NCBI GenBank assembly: GCA_013331625.1
Contig: DUGC01000001.1
Location: forward strand, 1 to 12,370
Length of the DNA: 12,370 nucleotides
Source: Candidatus Iainarchaeum sp.
GTDB taxonomy: Archaea > Iainarchaeota > Iainarchaeia > Iainarchaeales > Iainarchaeaceae
Direction: 5' to 3'
Notes under the pieces: model-generated
The model's input: the letters and a program-made list of their open reading frames with translations, nothing else
What the model was told of the DNA's origin: nothing
The model's database searches: none
In this document: piece after piece, positions 6,614 to 12,285 of the stretch
How the letters are laid out: each line of letters opens with the position of its first letter
Position numbering within the stretch: position 1 is the stretch's first letter
Made by a program: the position numbers and the translations under genes

Positions 6614-6665
6614 TTTTTATTGCAATTTTTCCCCCTGTTTGGATTGCCGAGGGGAATTATTTCTG
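6614..6665 (+). terminator. T-rich 3' region of hppA
   Basis: Two T tracts (6614-6618 and 6626-6630) directly follow the stop codon, which fits archaeal T-run termination. TTCCCC (6629-6634) and GGGGAA (6651-6656) could also pair. Confidence 0.4.
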
Positions 6666-6694
6666 CAATTTTTTCCCTGCGCTTTGCCAATAGG

Positions 6695-6702
6695 TTAATA
6701 TA
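6695..6702 (+). promoter_or_regulatory. TATA element of the PH-domain operon
   Basis: TTAATATA, predicted start near 6724, 14 bases before the ATG at 6738; GGTG at 6726-6729 serves as the ribosome-binding site. Confidence 0.5.
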
Positions 6703-6737
6703 GCACATCAGGCTGAATTTACAGTGGTGCATTCCGG

Positions 6738-7232
6738 ATGGAAAATTCGCTTTCAACAGTGCGGCAATTCCCGCTTGAGCGCAGGAAGATATGGAAAAAG
6801 TTCATTTCCGGAATGCTGGGCTATGGCATCCTATTCCTTGTAATTGTTGTGGCCACTGCAGCCTTCAATGGTTTCAATTTCTTCTCTTTTGCAGTCCTTA
6901 TTGAGCTGGTCCTTTTTGTGGCCTTCAAGGTATTTTATTTCTGGTACCAGACACAATATTTCGCAAAGTACTATTATGACGTTTCAGAAGAGTTCCTTGT
7001 GATCCGCAAGGGCGTCTTCATGCCGCGCGAAACCACTTTGCCTTTCGAAAAGCTGCAGGATGTCTATTTGGACCAGGACCTTTTTGACAGGGTTTTTAAC
7101 CTCTGGGACCTGCATGTTTCCACGGCAACTTTCATGTCAGGCTTTGAGGCGCACATTGATGGCGTGAGCATTGAAAATGGCGAGGCCATTCGCAAGCTTG
7201 TCCTGGAAAAGATAAAGAGCACCAGGAAGTGA
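6738..7232 (+). CDS. YdbS-like membrane bPH2 (DUF304) protein
   Basis: A 164-residue protein with two hydrophobic helices at about 24-44 and 48-69 and one bacterial-type PH domain (bPH2) at 76-160. The domain shows the family pattern: YYYDVSEEFLVIRKGVF, ETTLPFEKLQDVYLDQDLFD, and NLWDLHVSTA ending in HIDGV. Length and position match YdbS of Bacillus, which is paired with the larger YdbT exactly as here: the next gene begins seven bases after the stop. In Bacillus subtilis ydbST belongs to the sigma-W envelope-stress regulon; a role in protecting or organising the membrane is likely but the mechanism is not known. About 36 of 65 residues are identical to the last domain of its neighbour by hand alignment. 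Confidence 0.88.
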   Translation: MENSLSTVRQFPLERRKIWKKFISGMLGYGILFLVIVVATAAFNGFNFFSFAVLIELVLFVAFKVFYFWYQTQYFAKYYYDVSEEFLVIRKGVFMPRETTLPFEKLQDVYLDQDLFDRVFNLWDLHVSTATFMSGFEAHIDGVSIENGEAIRKLVLEKIKSTRK

Positions 7233-7239
7233 TGATTCG

Positions 7240-8760
7240 ATGGATGAAATATTCCGGCCAAGCCTGAGGGCTTTAGTTGCGCATTCCTTCAGCTTTGTTT
7301 TTGCATTGCTGGTATTACTCATCTATACTGGCCTCATCCCGCTCATTATCACAAGCGTGGCAGGGCTTTTGGCCGGGGCAATCCTGTTTATCATTGCCCT
7401 TGCAGGATTTGTAATCCTTGATTACTTAATGCTCAAGAACACATGGGCACAGGTCAGGGAGGAAGGCATTTTTATCGGGCGCGGCATCATTGCAAAGAGC
7501 CGCAGCATGCTGCTCTATTCCCAGATTCAGGATGTCAAGGAGAATGAATCATTCATCGATATGCTGATAGGGACAAAATCAATCACTGTTGTGACCATGA
7601 GCAATCTTTCAGCAACTGCCGGATCAATTCCGGCGCTGAGCCGCAAGGATGCGGATGCCCTCAGGTCAGCTGTGCTCGCCCGCATCTTGGGAAAAGGGCG
7701 CGGGGGGGATGCAAAGGCTCAGGGAGTGGGGGTGCAGGATGCCGCCCGGATGGTTCCAAACCCATTCAAGCTGCAAATTGGAAAAATAATCTCCGCGCAG
7801 TTTGTCATCATTGCGGCTCTGGCTGCTGTATCATTCATGGCGTGCGCAGCAGTGGTTGTTTTTTTAGGGTTAAATATCGGCATTTTGGCACCTGTTCTGG
7901 CGGCATTTGTGGCAATTGCGGTTCTGCTTTTGGGTATTGTAATGTTTGGTTCCCTGATGACCGGCATACTTTACAGTTATTCAGTCGGCGAGGAAACTAT
8001 AATGATCGAGTACGGCCTTTTTTCGAAAACGCGTGTCCAGATACCTTTGAGCAAGGTGCAGCAGCTCACAATTTCGCAAGGGGCGATAGAGCGTTATGCA
8101 GGCATTGCGCATTTCATAATTGATACCGGGGCAATGCCGACTGTTGCGGGAAGCAGCAAAAGCCCCGTGGTGTTAAACAGCATTCCCCTCCTGCTCAAGG
8201 ATGATGCCGTCAAGCTCAGGGCTTTCATTTTAAAATCGGCGGGTTATGTGTTCGAGGAGGAGCAGCCGGCGCTTGTAGGCGAGGTGCCCCTTGACAGCTC
8301 ATCTGTAATCAAAAGGACTGCAGGCAGCGCGTTTTCATTTGCCCTCCTTGGGGCAATCGCCCTCGCGCTGATATTTTTCTTTGCCCCAAAAGGGACTTCC
8401 TCCGCCCTTTACATTGCCCTTGCACTCGGCACAGTGGTCATTGCAGTGATAGTGGTCTTGCAGCATGTCTACAACAACTATTACCTCAAGAACTACTATT
8501 ACAACATGGCAAAAGACCTCCTTGTTGTCAGGACCGGCGTTTTAGGCAGGCATGAAACAGTGCTCCCTATAGATAAGATCCAGAATGTATTCATTGACCA
8601 GGACCTCTTTGACCGCATTTTTGGCCTGTGGGATATACATACGTCAACTGCAGGCTTTCGCGCAGGGATGCATGTGCACATTGATGGCCTGAACTCTGCA
8701 AATGCCGCAGTAATGAGGGGGATACTGCTCAAGGCGGTGAGCTCCAAGGGCAAGAAGTAG
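7240..8760 (+). CDS. YdbT-like membrane protein with three bPH2 domains
   Basis: A 506-residue protein built from three repeats of 'helix pair plus bPH2 domain'. Helix pairs lie at about 14-37/40-63, 187-210/214-243 and 362-382/389-410; PH domains lie at about 68-150, 245-332 and 418-500. Each domain carries the recurring pattern of an 'I/V-x-x-G' strand followed by 'P-x-x-K/S-x-Q' (YSQIQDVKEN, LSKVQQLTIS, IDKIQNVFID). The third is nearly a copy of the YdbS-like protein encoded upstream. Length and layout match Bacillus YdbT. The small spacing and overlapping translation signals suggest the two products form one membrane complex, probably around lipids or envelope defence. A start at 7240 is preferred; AAGTGAT lies just upstream. 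Confidence 0.88.
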   Translation: MDEIFRPSLRALVAHSFSFVFALLVLLIYTGLIPLIITSVAGLLAGAILFIIALAGFVILDYLMLKNTWAQVREEGIFIGRGIIAKSRSMLLYSQIQDVKENESFIDMLIGTKSITVVTMSNLSATAGSIPALSRKDADALRSAVLARILGKGRGGDAKAQGVGVQDAARMVPNPFKLQIGKIISAQFVIIAALAAVSFMACAAVVVFLGLNIGILAPVLAAFVAIAVLLLGIVMFGSLMTGILYSYSVGEETIMIEYGLFSKTRVQIPLSKVQQLTISQGAIERYAGIAHFIIDTGAMPTVAGSSKSPVVLNSIPLLLKDDAVKLRAFILKSAGYVFEEEQPALVGEVPLDSSSVIKRTAGSAFSFALLGAIALALIFFFAPKGTSSALYIALALGTVVIAVIVVLQHVYNNYYLKNYYYNMAKDLLVVRTGVLGRHETVLPIDKIQNVFIDQDLFDRIFGLWDIHTSTAGFRAGMHVHIDGLNSANAAVMRGILLKAVSSKGKK

Positions 8761-8842
8761 GGGTGCTTGAATTATTTTCCCCTTAACAATGTGTAAAATT
8801 CCATTAAGGCTAATTTTAACAGAAATTTTGGGCGTGCCAACC

Positions 8843-8850
8843 TATTTATT
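8843..8850 (+). promoter_or_regulatory. TATA element of msrA
   Basis: TATTTATT centred about 25 bases before ATG 8871; it supports that codon as a leaderless start. Confidence 0.55.
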
Positions 8851-8870
8851 CACTTTTGCCACGAATCTTA

Positions 8871-9392
8871 ATGCGGGTTTATATGGCCAAGGATTTGGGG
8901 GCGGATTCGGGAGAAACTTTCGAAAAGGCAACTTTTGCAGCAGGCTGTTTTTGGCACGTTGAGGAATTGTTCAGGCAGCAGCCCGGGGTGAAATCAACCA
9001 TTGCGGGCTACACCGGTGGCACTACGAAAAACCCCACTTACCCGCAGGTGTGCTCTGATAAGACCGGCCATGCAGAATCTGTGCAGGTCGAATTTGACCC
9101 ATCAAAGATTTCCTATGAAAAGCTGCTCGCGCTTTTTTGGGAAAACCACGACCCGACAACATTAAACAGGCAGGGCCCCGATATAGGGACGCAGTACCGC
9201 TCCGTGATTTTTTACCATGATGAAAATCAGAAGGGGATTGCGGTTCGCTCAAAAGAAGCGCTTGAAAAGTCGGGGAAGCTCGGTGCTAAAAAAATCGTGA
9301 CGGAAATTGTTCCGGCTGGCAAGTTCTATCCTGCGGAAGATTACCACCAGAAATACCTTGCAAAGGCAGGCCTTGGCTCGTGCCCTGTGTGA
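8871..9392 (+). CDS. msrA: Peptide-methionine (S)-S-oxide reductase MsrA
   Basis: A 173-residue MsrA, which reduces the S epimer of methionine sulfoxide in proteins after oxidative damage, with electrons normally from thioredoxin. The active-site motif is [10 protein letters not shown] with catalytic Cys26. Other family motifs follow: [52 protein letters not shown], and a C-terminal GLGSCPV. Cys61 and Cys171 are candidates for the resolving step. Most MsrA proteins read GCFWG, so the His after Trp is a variant. The frame opens at a TTG (8856), but ATG 8871 lies about 25 bases after a TATA element; ATG 8883 is also possible. It is transcribed alone and ends at a hairpin. Confidence 0.95.
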   Translation: MRVYMAKDLGADSGETFEKATFAAGCFWHVEELFRQQPGVKSTIAGYTGGTTKNPTYPQVCSDKTGHAESVQVEFDPSKISYEKLLALFWENHDPTTLNRQGPDIGTQYRSVIFYHDENQKGIAVRSKEALEKSGKLGAKKIVTEIVPAGKFYPAEDYHQKYLAKAGLGSCPV

Positions 9393-9425
9393 AAGCCCAC
9401 GAATGCTTTTTGGTGGCTTTTTATG
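9392..9425 (+). terminator. Hairpin terminator after msrA
   Basis: AAAGCC-C-AC pairs with GTGGCTTT (one bulged C), followed by TTTT. It starts within the last bases of the gene. Confidence 0.5.
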
Positions 9426-9472
9426 TCCAAAAATGCTTTTAATGCTTATTTTGGGCCGTTTCCAGAGGTGAA

Positions 9473-9480
9473 TTTAAATA
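9473..9480 (+). promoter_or_regulatory. TATA element of the 50-residue SWIB-like gene
   Basis: TTTAAATA, predicted start near 9502, leaving a leader of about 42 bases that contains AGGAGGTT (9527-9534). Confidence 0.6.
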
Positions 9481-9543
9481 TCCATTCGGCGCTTAATGTA
9501 AAAGAAATACTTGTTTCTACTCAAAAAGGAGGTTGGATTCTAT

Positions 9544-9696
9544 ATGGCAAAACAGGCATTCGGCGGTTACAGCATATGTTTTAAGGGCTGCACCGATAGT
9601 GTTGAAAGTGTTTTCGGCAGCGGAAAGATAGCTCCCTCCGAGATGACAAAAAAGCTTTGGGCCTATGTCAAGGGCAAGAAGCTGGCGGGCAAGTAA
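9544..9696 (+). CDS. 50-residue protein resembling the first half of a SWIB domain
   Basis: A small basic protein starting MAKQAFGGYS, followed by CFKGC (two Cys four apart) and then ESVFGSGKIAPSEMTKKLWA and YVKGKKLAGK. The second half is very like the helix-loop-helix core of SWIB/MDM2-type domains, where a short 'xxFLG' helix leads to 'SRTEVVKKLWEYIKKNNL'. Canonical SWIB domains go on for another 30-40 residues, which are absent here because the stop codon follows at once. A strong SD (GGAGG) about 11 bases before ATG 9544, a good TATA box and a T8 tract after the stop make this a convincing gene; the upstream TTG at 9511 is disfavoured. SWIB domains mediate protein contacts in chromatin or topoisomerase settings; function here is unknown. 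Confidence 0.8.
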   Translation: MAKQAFGGYSICFKGCTDSVESVFGSGKIAPSEMTKKLWAYVKGKKLAGK

Positions 9697-9712
9697 TTGC
9701 CCCCAATTTCTA

Positions 9713-9720
9713 TTTTTTTT
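9713..9720 (+). terminator. T-tract terminator after the SWIB-like gene
   Basis: A run of eight T residues 16 bases after the stop codon, the usual archaeal termination signal. Confidence 0.5.
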
Positions 9721-9801
9721 AAATGGCGCATTTAGTAAATTTTCACTACTTGTCTATCTCTTTTGTTTTTCCTCTAATCCAAGCCGCACGGGCGCGAAAG
9801 G

Positions 9802-9841
9802 ACGGAAGAGCATGCGATGAGTTCAAATCTGCGTTTTCCGT
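9802..9841. other. Hairpin enclosing a tRNA T-loop-like sequence
   Basis: ACGGAA (9802-9807) and TTCCGT (9836-9841) are exact inverted copies. Between them, AGTTCAAATCTGC matches the T arm of the tRNA-Leu in this window at 12 of 13 positions. The 5' side of a T stem is not preserved, so this is not an intact tRNA. It lies between two convergent genes and may be a tRNA remnant or a terminator; I cannot decide. Confidence 0.25.
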
Positions 9842-9845
9842 AGTT

Positions 9846-10145
9846 TTATCTCTCCCCCGTTTCTTCTTTTAGGTCTTCTATTGAATATTGTGATTTGTAG
9901 CCGGTTGCTATCATGTATTGTTCGAATTCCCATATCGTGAGCCCTGCTTCTCCGGCGGCTGCACTCATCGTGGTTTTGCCCTGCCTGTATTTTTCCGCCG
10001 CCTTTTTCTTCATGTGACTTTTGTATCCTTGTTCTAGGAGCATTCTCATTGCAGTTGACCTGTCCATAGACTCTTCTTTCCCGAGTTTTTCTATTTTTTT
10101 GAGGAATTCAGGTTCCACTCTTATGCCTATTGCGTTTTCATTCAT
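9846..10145 (-). CDS. Antitoxin: ribbon-helix-helix plus UPF0175-like domain
   Basis: A 99-residue protein in two parts. Residues 3-45 (AIGIRVEPEFLKKIEKLGKE, then MDRSTAMRMLLEQGY) have the pattern of a ribbon-helix-helix DNA-binding domain. Residues 46-78 (KKKAAEKYRQGKTTMSAAAG followed by EAGLTIWEFEQYM) match the helix-turn-helix of the UPF0175 family, which is often found beside PIN-domain proteins. It should bind the PIN toxin encoded just upstream and repress the shared promoter. Its ATG lies inside the last eight bases of the toxin gene and has GAGGTGG seven bases upstream, so it is translated by coupling and by its own site. It is the second gene of the pair. Confidence 0.82.
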   Translation of the reverse strand: MNENAIGIRVEPEFLKKIEKLGKEESMDRSTAMRMLLEQGYKSHMKKKAAEKYRQGKTTMSAAAGEAGLTIWEFEQYMIATGYKSQYSIEDLKEETGER

Positions 10146-10647
10146 TTTTTTCCACCTCGTTTAGTATCCTGTCAGTCACATCGCTGCTGAACCAGCCAAT
10201 TTTGCGCAGCTTTGCGGCTGATTGTTTTGCTTTTTTCGAGTCTATTTTTTTGCTGTTGAAAAGTTTCAGTATTATCGCAGGGGTTCCTATGAGTTTGAGG
10301 TCTAAAAGCTCTTTTTTGCGCCTCACATTGTCATCGTCGGTTGCAAGCAAATCAGCTTCTTCCAGCCAGTAGAGCGCAAGGGCTTCTGCTTCTCCGCCAT
10401 AAATGCTGAAATCATTGGCTTTCTTTACTAGCTCTGGCTTTTTGACTTTCCGGACTTTGATTGCGCCGCTTTTTATCGCATTTTCTATAATTATCGCATC
10501 TTCATGCCCTTTTTCTTTGCCAACGGTCACGGTTTCGCTGAACACTTTTTCAGGTATTTCCACCCGCCCAAAGTAAGCGCATGCCGTTTCGAGCAGGGTT
10601 ATTTTTGCAAGGTGTATGAGCACCATCGAATCTTTTATCACAAGCAT
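10138..10647 (-). CDS. PIN-domain toxin, DUF3368-like
   Basis: A 169-residue PIN-like nuclease. Acidic positions expected in the active site are seen: Asp6 in VIKDSMVLIHLAKI, Glu38 in PEKVFSETV, Glu86/Glu88 in YGGEAEALAL and Asp104/Asp105 in LLATDDDNVRR. The order 'D-S-x-V-L-I-H-L-A-K', 'GKEKGHEDA', 'GEAEALAL', 'GTPAIILKLF' follows the DUF3368 group, which is regularly paired with UPF0175 antitoxins. It should be an RNA-cleaving toxin; the target is unknown. It is encoded upstream of its antitoxin with an 8-base overlap, the reverse of the vapBC pair at 1568-2141. The TATA element is at 10678-10685 and repeats fill the space between it and the start. Confidence 0.85.
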   Translation of the reverse strand: MLVIKDSMVLIHLAKITLLETACAYFGRVEIPEKVFSETVTVGKEKGHEDAIIIENAIKSGAIKVRKVKKPELVKKANDFSIYGGEAEALALYWLEEADLLATDDDNVRRKKELLDLKLIGTPAIILKLFNSKKIDSKKAKQSAAKLRKIGWFSSDVTDRILNEVEKNE

Positions 10648-10675
10648 ACAATCTGTATTACATTGTGCACATTGT
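10646..10675. promoter_or_regulatory. Putative operator of the PIN toxin operon
   Basis: ACATTGT occurs twice in tandem (10660-10666 and 10669-10675, period 9), the junction forms the 8-bp palindrome TGTGCACA, and ATACA-ATC-TGTAT (10646-10658) is a further inverted repeat. All lie between the TATA box and the start codon, where a bound ribbon-helix-helix repressor would block transcription. Confidence 0.5.
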
Positions 10676-10677
10676 AG

Positions 10678-10685
10678 TTTAAATA
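10678..10685 (-). promoter_or_regulatory. TATA element of the PIN toxin operon
   Basis: Minus strand TATTTAAA, predicted start near 10656 and ATG at 10647. Confidence 0.6.
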
Positions 10686-10752
10686 GTTATCCTACTAGGT
10701 GGTGATTGTAATTTTGGACTTTGCTTTGTGCGGCGGGCTTATCCCAAAAGCT

Positions 10753-10760
10753 TTTTTAAA
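10753..10760 (+). promoter_or_regulatory. TATA element of the glycosyltransferase gene
   Basis: TTTTTAAA centred about 25 bases before ATG 10782, consistent with a leaderless transcript. Confidence 0.5.
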
Positions 10761-10781
10761 GTTCCTTGCTGTAAAGCTATC

Positions 10782-11771
10782 ATGAAGCCGGTGATGTTTT
10801 CGCCATGTTATAATGAATCAAAAAACATAGAAAATCACCTTGCTGAAGTTAACGCGCTACTTAAAGCAGGCGTCATTGGTCATTTCCTTCTTATTGATGA
10901 TGGAAGTATTGATGGCACTTTGCAAAAAGCCCTCAAAAAAGCAAGGGAGCTCAAAATGGAGAAATCGAAAGTCACAATGCTAAGGTTCAATGAAAACATG
11001 GGAAAATCTATGTCTTTTTTTCAGGCGCTCAAATTTTTTCGACAAAAATTCGGTGGAAAGTTTCCGAAAGGGCAGGCAATGGTGATGCTTGACAGCGACC
11101 TTGATAAAATCCCAAAGGAAAACATTCAAAGGCTAATTGGCCCCTTGGGGAAAGAAGCAGTTGCTTTTGAGGATCTCGAGAAGTATGAAAATTCGCAAAG
11201 ATATAAAGTTGAAATGACGCTTGGCAAGGTGGAGGGGGGAAATGTTCGGGCTACAGGGCAAAGAGCTTTTTTATTAGAATCATTCATTCCGCTTATGCAA
11301 AGAAAAAGTATGCAAATATTGCTTTTAGGGGGAAGAAATCGTGCAACGGATAATAGATTAAGGCGCGGAGGATATGGTCTTGAGAATTTCCTTAATTGGT
11401 ATTTCACTAGAAAAATTACTCTTGGGAATATACCTGCAAGAGTTGCCTCTGTACATTATTCAATTTTAGAAAACAATGGCACTATCCCAAGAGCGTTAGC
11501 TGTTGAAACAGAATTTACCACAAAAGAATTTACTGATGAGCCGAGTAGAACTAAAATAAGGCGGAATCAGCGAGATTACCGCAAAATGAAGGCTGAACAA
11601 GAAGGAACGTCATCGCGAATCCAATTAAGACAACTTTTTGCAGGGCTTGCTAATGTGCAAAGAGCAACCGGCGGCAAAAATGCATCAAAAACAATAATTA
11701 CGACCCGGAAAAAATTCCTTGCACGCGCAAGAATTCCAAAAGCGCCTTCCGCTAGAAGATATGCTATTTAG
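10782..11771 (+). CDS. Glycosyltransferase family 2-like protein
   Basis: A 329-residue protein with a GT-A fold pattern at the N terminus: VMFSPCYNESKNIENHL, then HFLLIDDGSIDGT (DDGS at 39-42), NENMGKSMSFFQAL, and the metal-binding DSD at 104-106 in MVMLDSDLDK. These place it with inverting family 2 glycosyltransferases that use nucleotide-sugar or dolichyl-phosphate-linked chemistry. A downstream segment, NVRATGQRAFLL and RRGGYGLENFLNWYF, would form the acceptor side. No membrane helix is seen; the last 75 residues are very basic and may be a membrane- or nucleic-acid-contacting tail. ATG 10782 is chosen over an upstream start (10728) because it matches the family N terminus and the TATA spacing. 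No other sugar genes are nearby. At least 14 arginines are AGA, in contrast to hppA. Confidence 0.82.
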   Translation: MKPVMFSPCYNESKNIENHLAEVNALLKAGVIGHFLLIDDGSIDGTLQKALKKARELKMEKSKVTMLRFNENMGKSMSFFQALKFFRQKFGGKFPKGQAMVMLDSDLDKIPKENIQRLIGPLGKEAVAFEDLEKYENSQRYKVEMTLGKVEGGNVRATGQRAFLLESFIPLMQRKSMQILLLGGRNRATDNRLRRGGYGLENFLNWYFTRKITLGNIPARVASVHYSILENNGTIPRALAVETEFTTKEFTDEPSRTKIRRNQRDYRKMKAEQEGTSSRIQLRQLFAGLANVQRATGGKNASKTIITTRKKFLARARIPKAPSARRYAI

Positions 11772-11969
11772 CGCTTTTTCAATACTTTCATATTCGGACT
11801 GATTGGATACTCGCGAAGATTGCTTTATGTCCCGTCGAAGACGGGACGACAACTGCTCCCTTCCGGCGAGCAGGTCGGACGCGGAGGACGAGATTCGAAG
11901 AGGCTTTTGCTAAAAGCCTCGGGAAAACGTACGAAGTCACGTCCTTCTATGTGGCTTTCAGCCACATGA
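11772..11969. other. Non-coding stretch with clustered hairpins
   Basis: No credible gene. It contains four hairpins: GTCCCGTC-GAA-GACGGGAC (11829-11847); CTGCTC with GAGCAG (11853-11873, extended by GAC/GTC); GAGGCTTTT-GCT-AAAAGCCTC (11900-11920); and ATGTGGCT-TTC-AGCCACAT (11949-11967). Three of them have perfect 8-9 bp stems and three-base loops. The second copy of the tRNA-Ser 3' end lies among them. Confidence 0.7.
11879..11899 (-). repeat. Second copy of the tRNA-Ser 3' end (att-like)
   Basis: These 21 bases are identical to 11970-11990, which is the T loop, 3' T-stem strand, 3' acceptor strand and discriminator of tRNA-Ser(GGA) plus one flanking base. The rest of the tRNA is not repeated. 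A fragment of exactly this span is the usual crossover core left by tyrosine integrases at tRNA genes. No integrase gene is visible in the window. Confidence 0.7.
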
Positions 11970-11970
11970 A

Positions 11971-12054
11971 CGCGGAGGACGAGATTCGAACTCGCGCCCC
12001 CTTTCGGAGACCAGCTTTCCAGGCTGGCGCATTGGACCGCTCTGCCACCTCCGC
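11971..12054 (-). tRNA. tRNA-Ser(GGA)
   Basis: An 84-base class II tRNA without intron. The acceptor stem is GCGGAGG (5' end at 12054) with CCTCCGC, and the discriminator is G, as expected for serine. The D arm is GCAGAGCGGTCCAATGC, the anticodon arm is CCAGC-CTGGAAA-GCTGG with anticodon GGA, the variable arm is CTCC-GAAA-GGGG, and the T arm is GCGAG-TTCGAAT-CTCGT. CCA is not encoded. Immediately 3' of it (11949-11967) is a perfect hairpin. No TATA element is found at the normal distance upstream; that place is taken by an inverted repeat at 12061-12090. Confidence 0.95.
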
Positions 12055-12060
12055 AACAAC

Positions 12061-12090
12061 CTTTTCTTTTGGTTTGGCCCAAAAGAAAAG
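12061..12090. repeat. Perfect 12-bp inverted repeat upstream of tRNA-Ser
   Basis: CTTTTCTTTTGG and CCAAAAGAAAAG are exact inverted copies around TTTGGC. CCAAAAGAAAA recurs 17 bases further on (12096-12106), and GAAAAAGCC occurs twice just after, so the stretch is made of short related units. Confidence 0.75.
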
Positions 12091-12176
12091 CTTGGCCAAA
12101 AGAAAAAGCCCTTTGTTTTAGAAAAAGCCTTGTATTAAAGTCAAGCTTTGGTTTATTGAAAAAGTGCCTGATTAGG

Positions 12177-12188
12177 GTTATAAATATT
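12177..12188. promoter_or_regulatory. TATA-like element readable on either strand
   Basis: TTATAAATATT is a good archaeal TATA match. On the plus strand it could drive an RNA into the folded element at 12286; on the minus strand it could supply tRNA-Ser with a leader of about 100 bases. Direction cannot be settled from sequence. Confidence 0.35.
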
Positions 12189-12285
12189 GGCTATCGCCAT
12201 TTTGGGCATTTTTTTATTGGGTTAAAGGATATTAAATGTGATGTCAGGGAAATTTTCAAAAAAGCAGCGCCTAAAATTGAAAGGT

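Noticed and set aside
8778..8810. Inverted repeat CCTTAA/TTAAGG after the YdbT-like gene
   Set aside because: Only six pairs with a 17-base gap in A/T-rich sequence; not distinguishable from chance.
9800..9841. Box C/D guide RNA (GCGATGA resembles a C box)
   Set aside because: No D box (CTGA) at the proper distance and no terminal stem linking C and D.
11829..11990. CRISPR-like array
   Set aside because: Only the tRNA-end segment is repeated, and only twice; the hairpins differ in sequence and there are no regular spacers or cas genes.
11825..12082. 85-codon minus-strand frame across tRNA-Ser and the hairpins
   Set aside because: It runs through a tRNA and several structured elements; the product has no coherent pattern.
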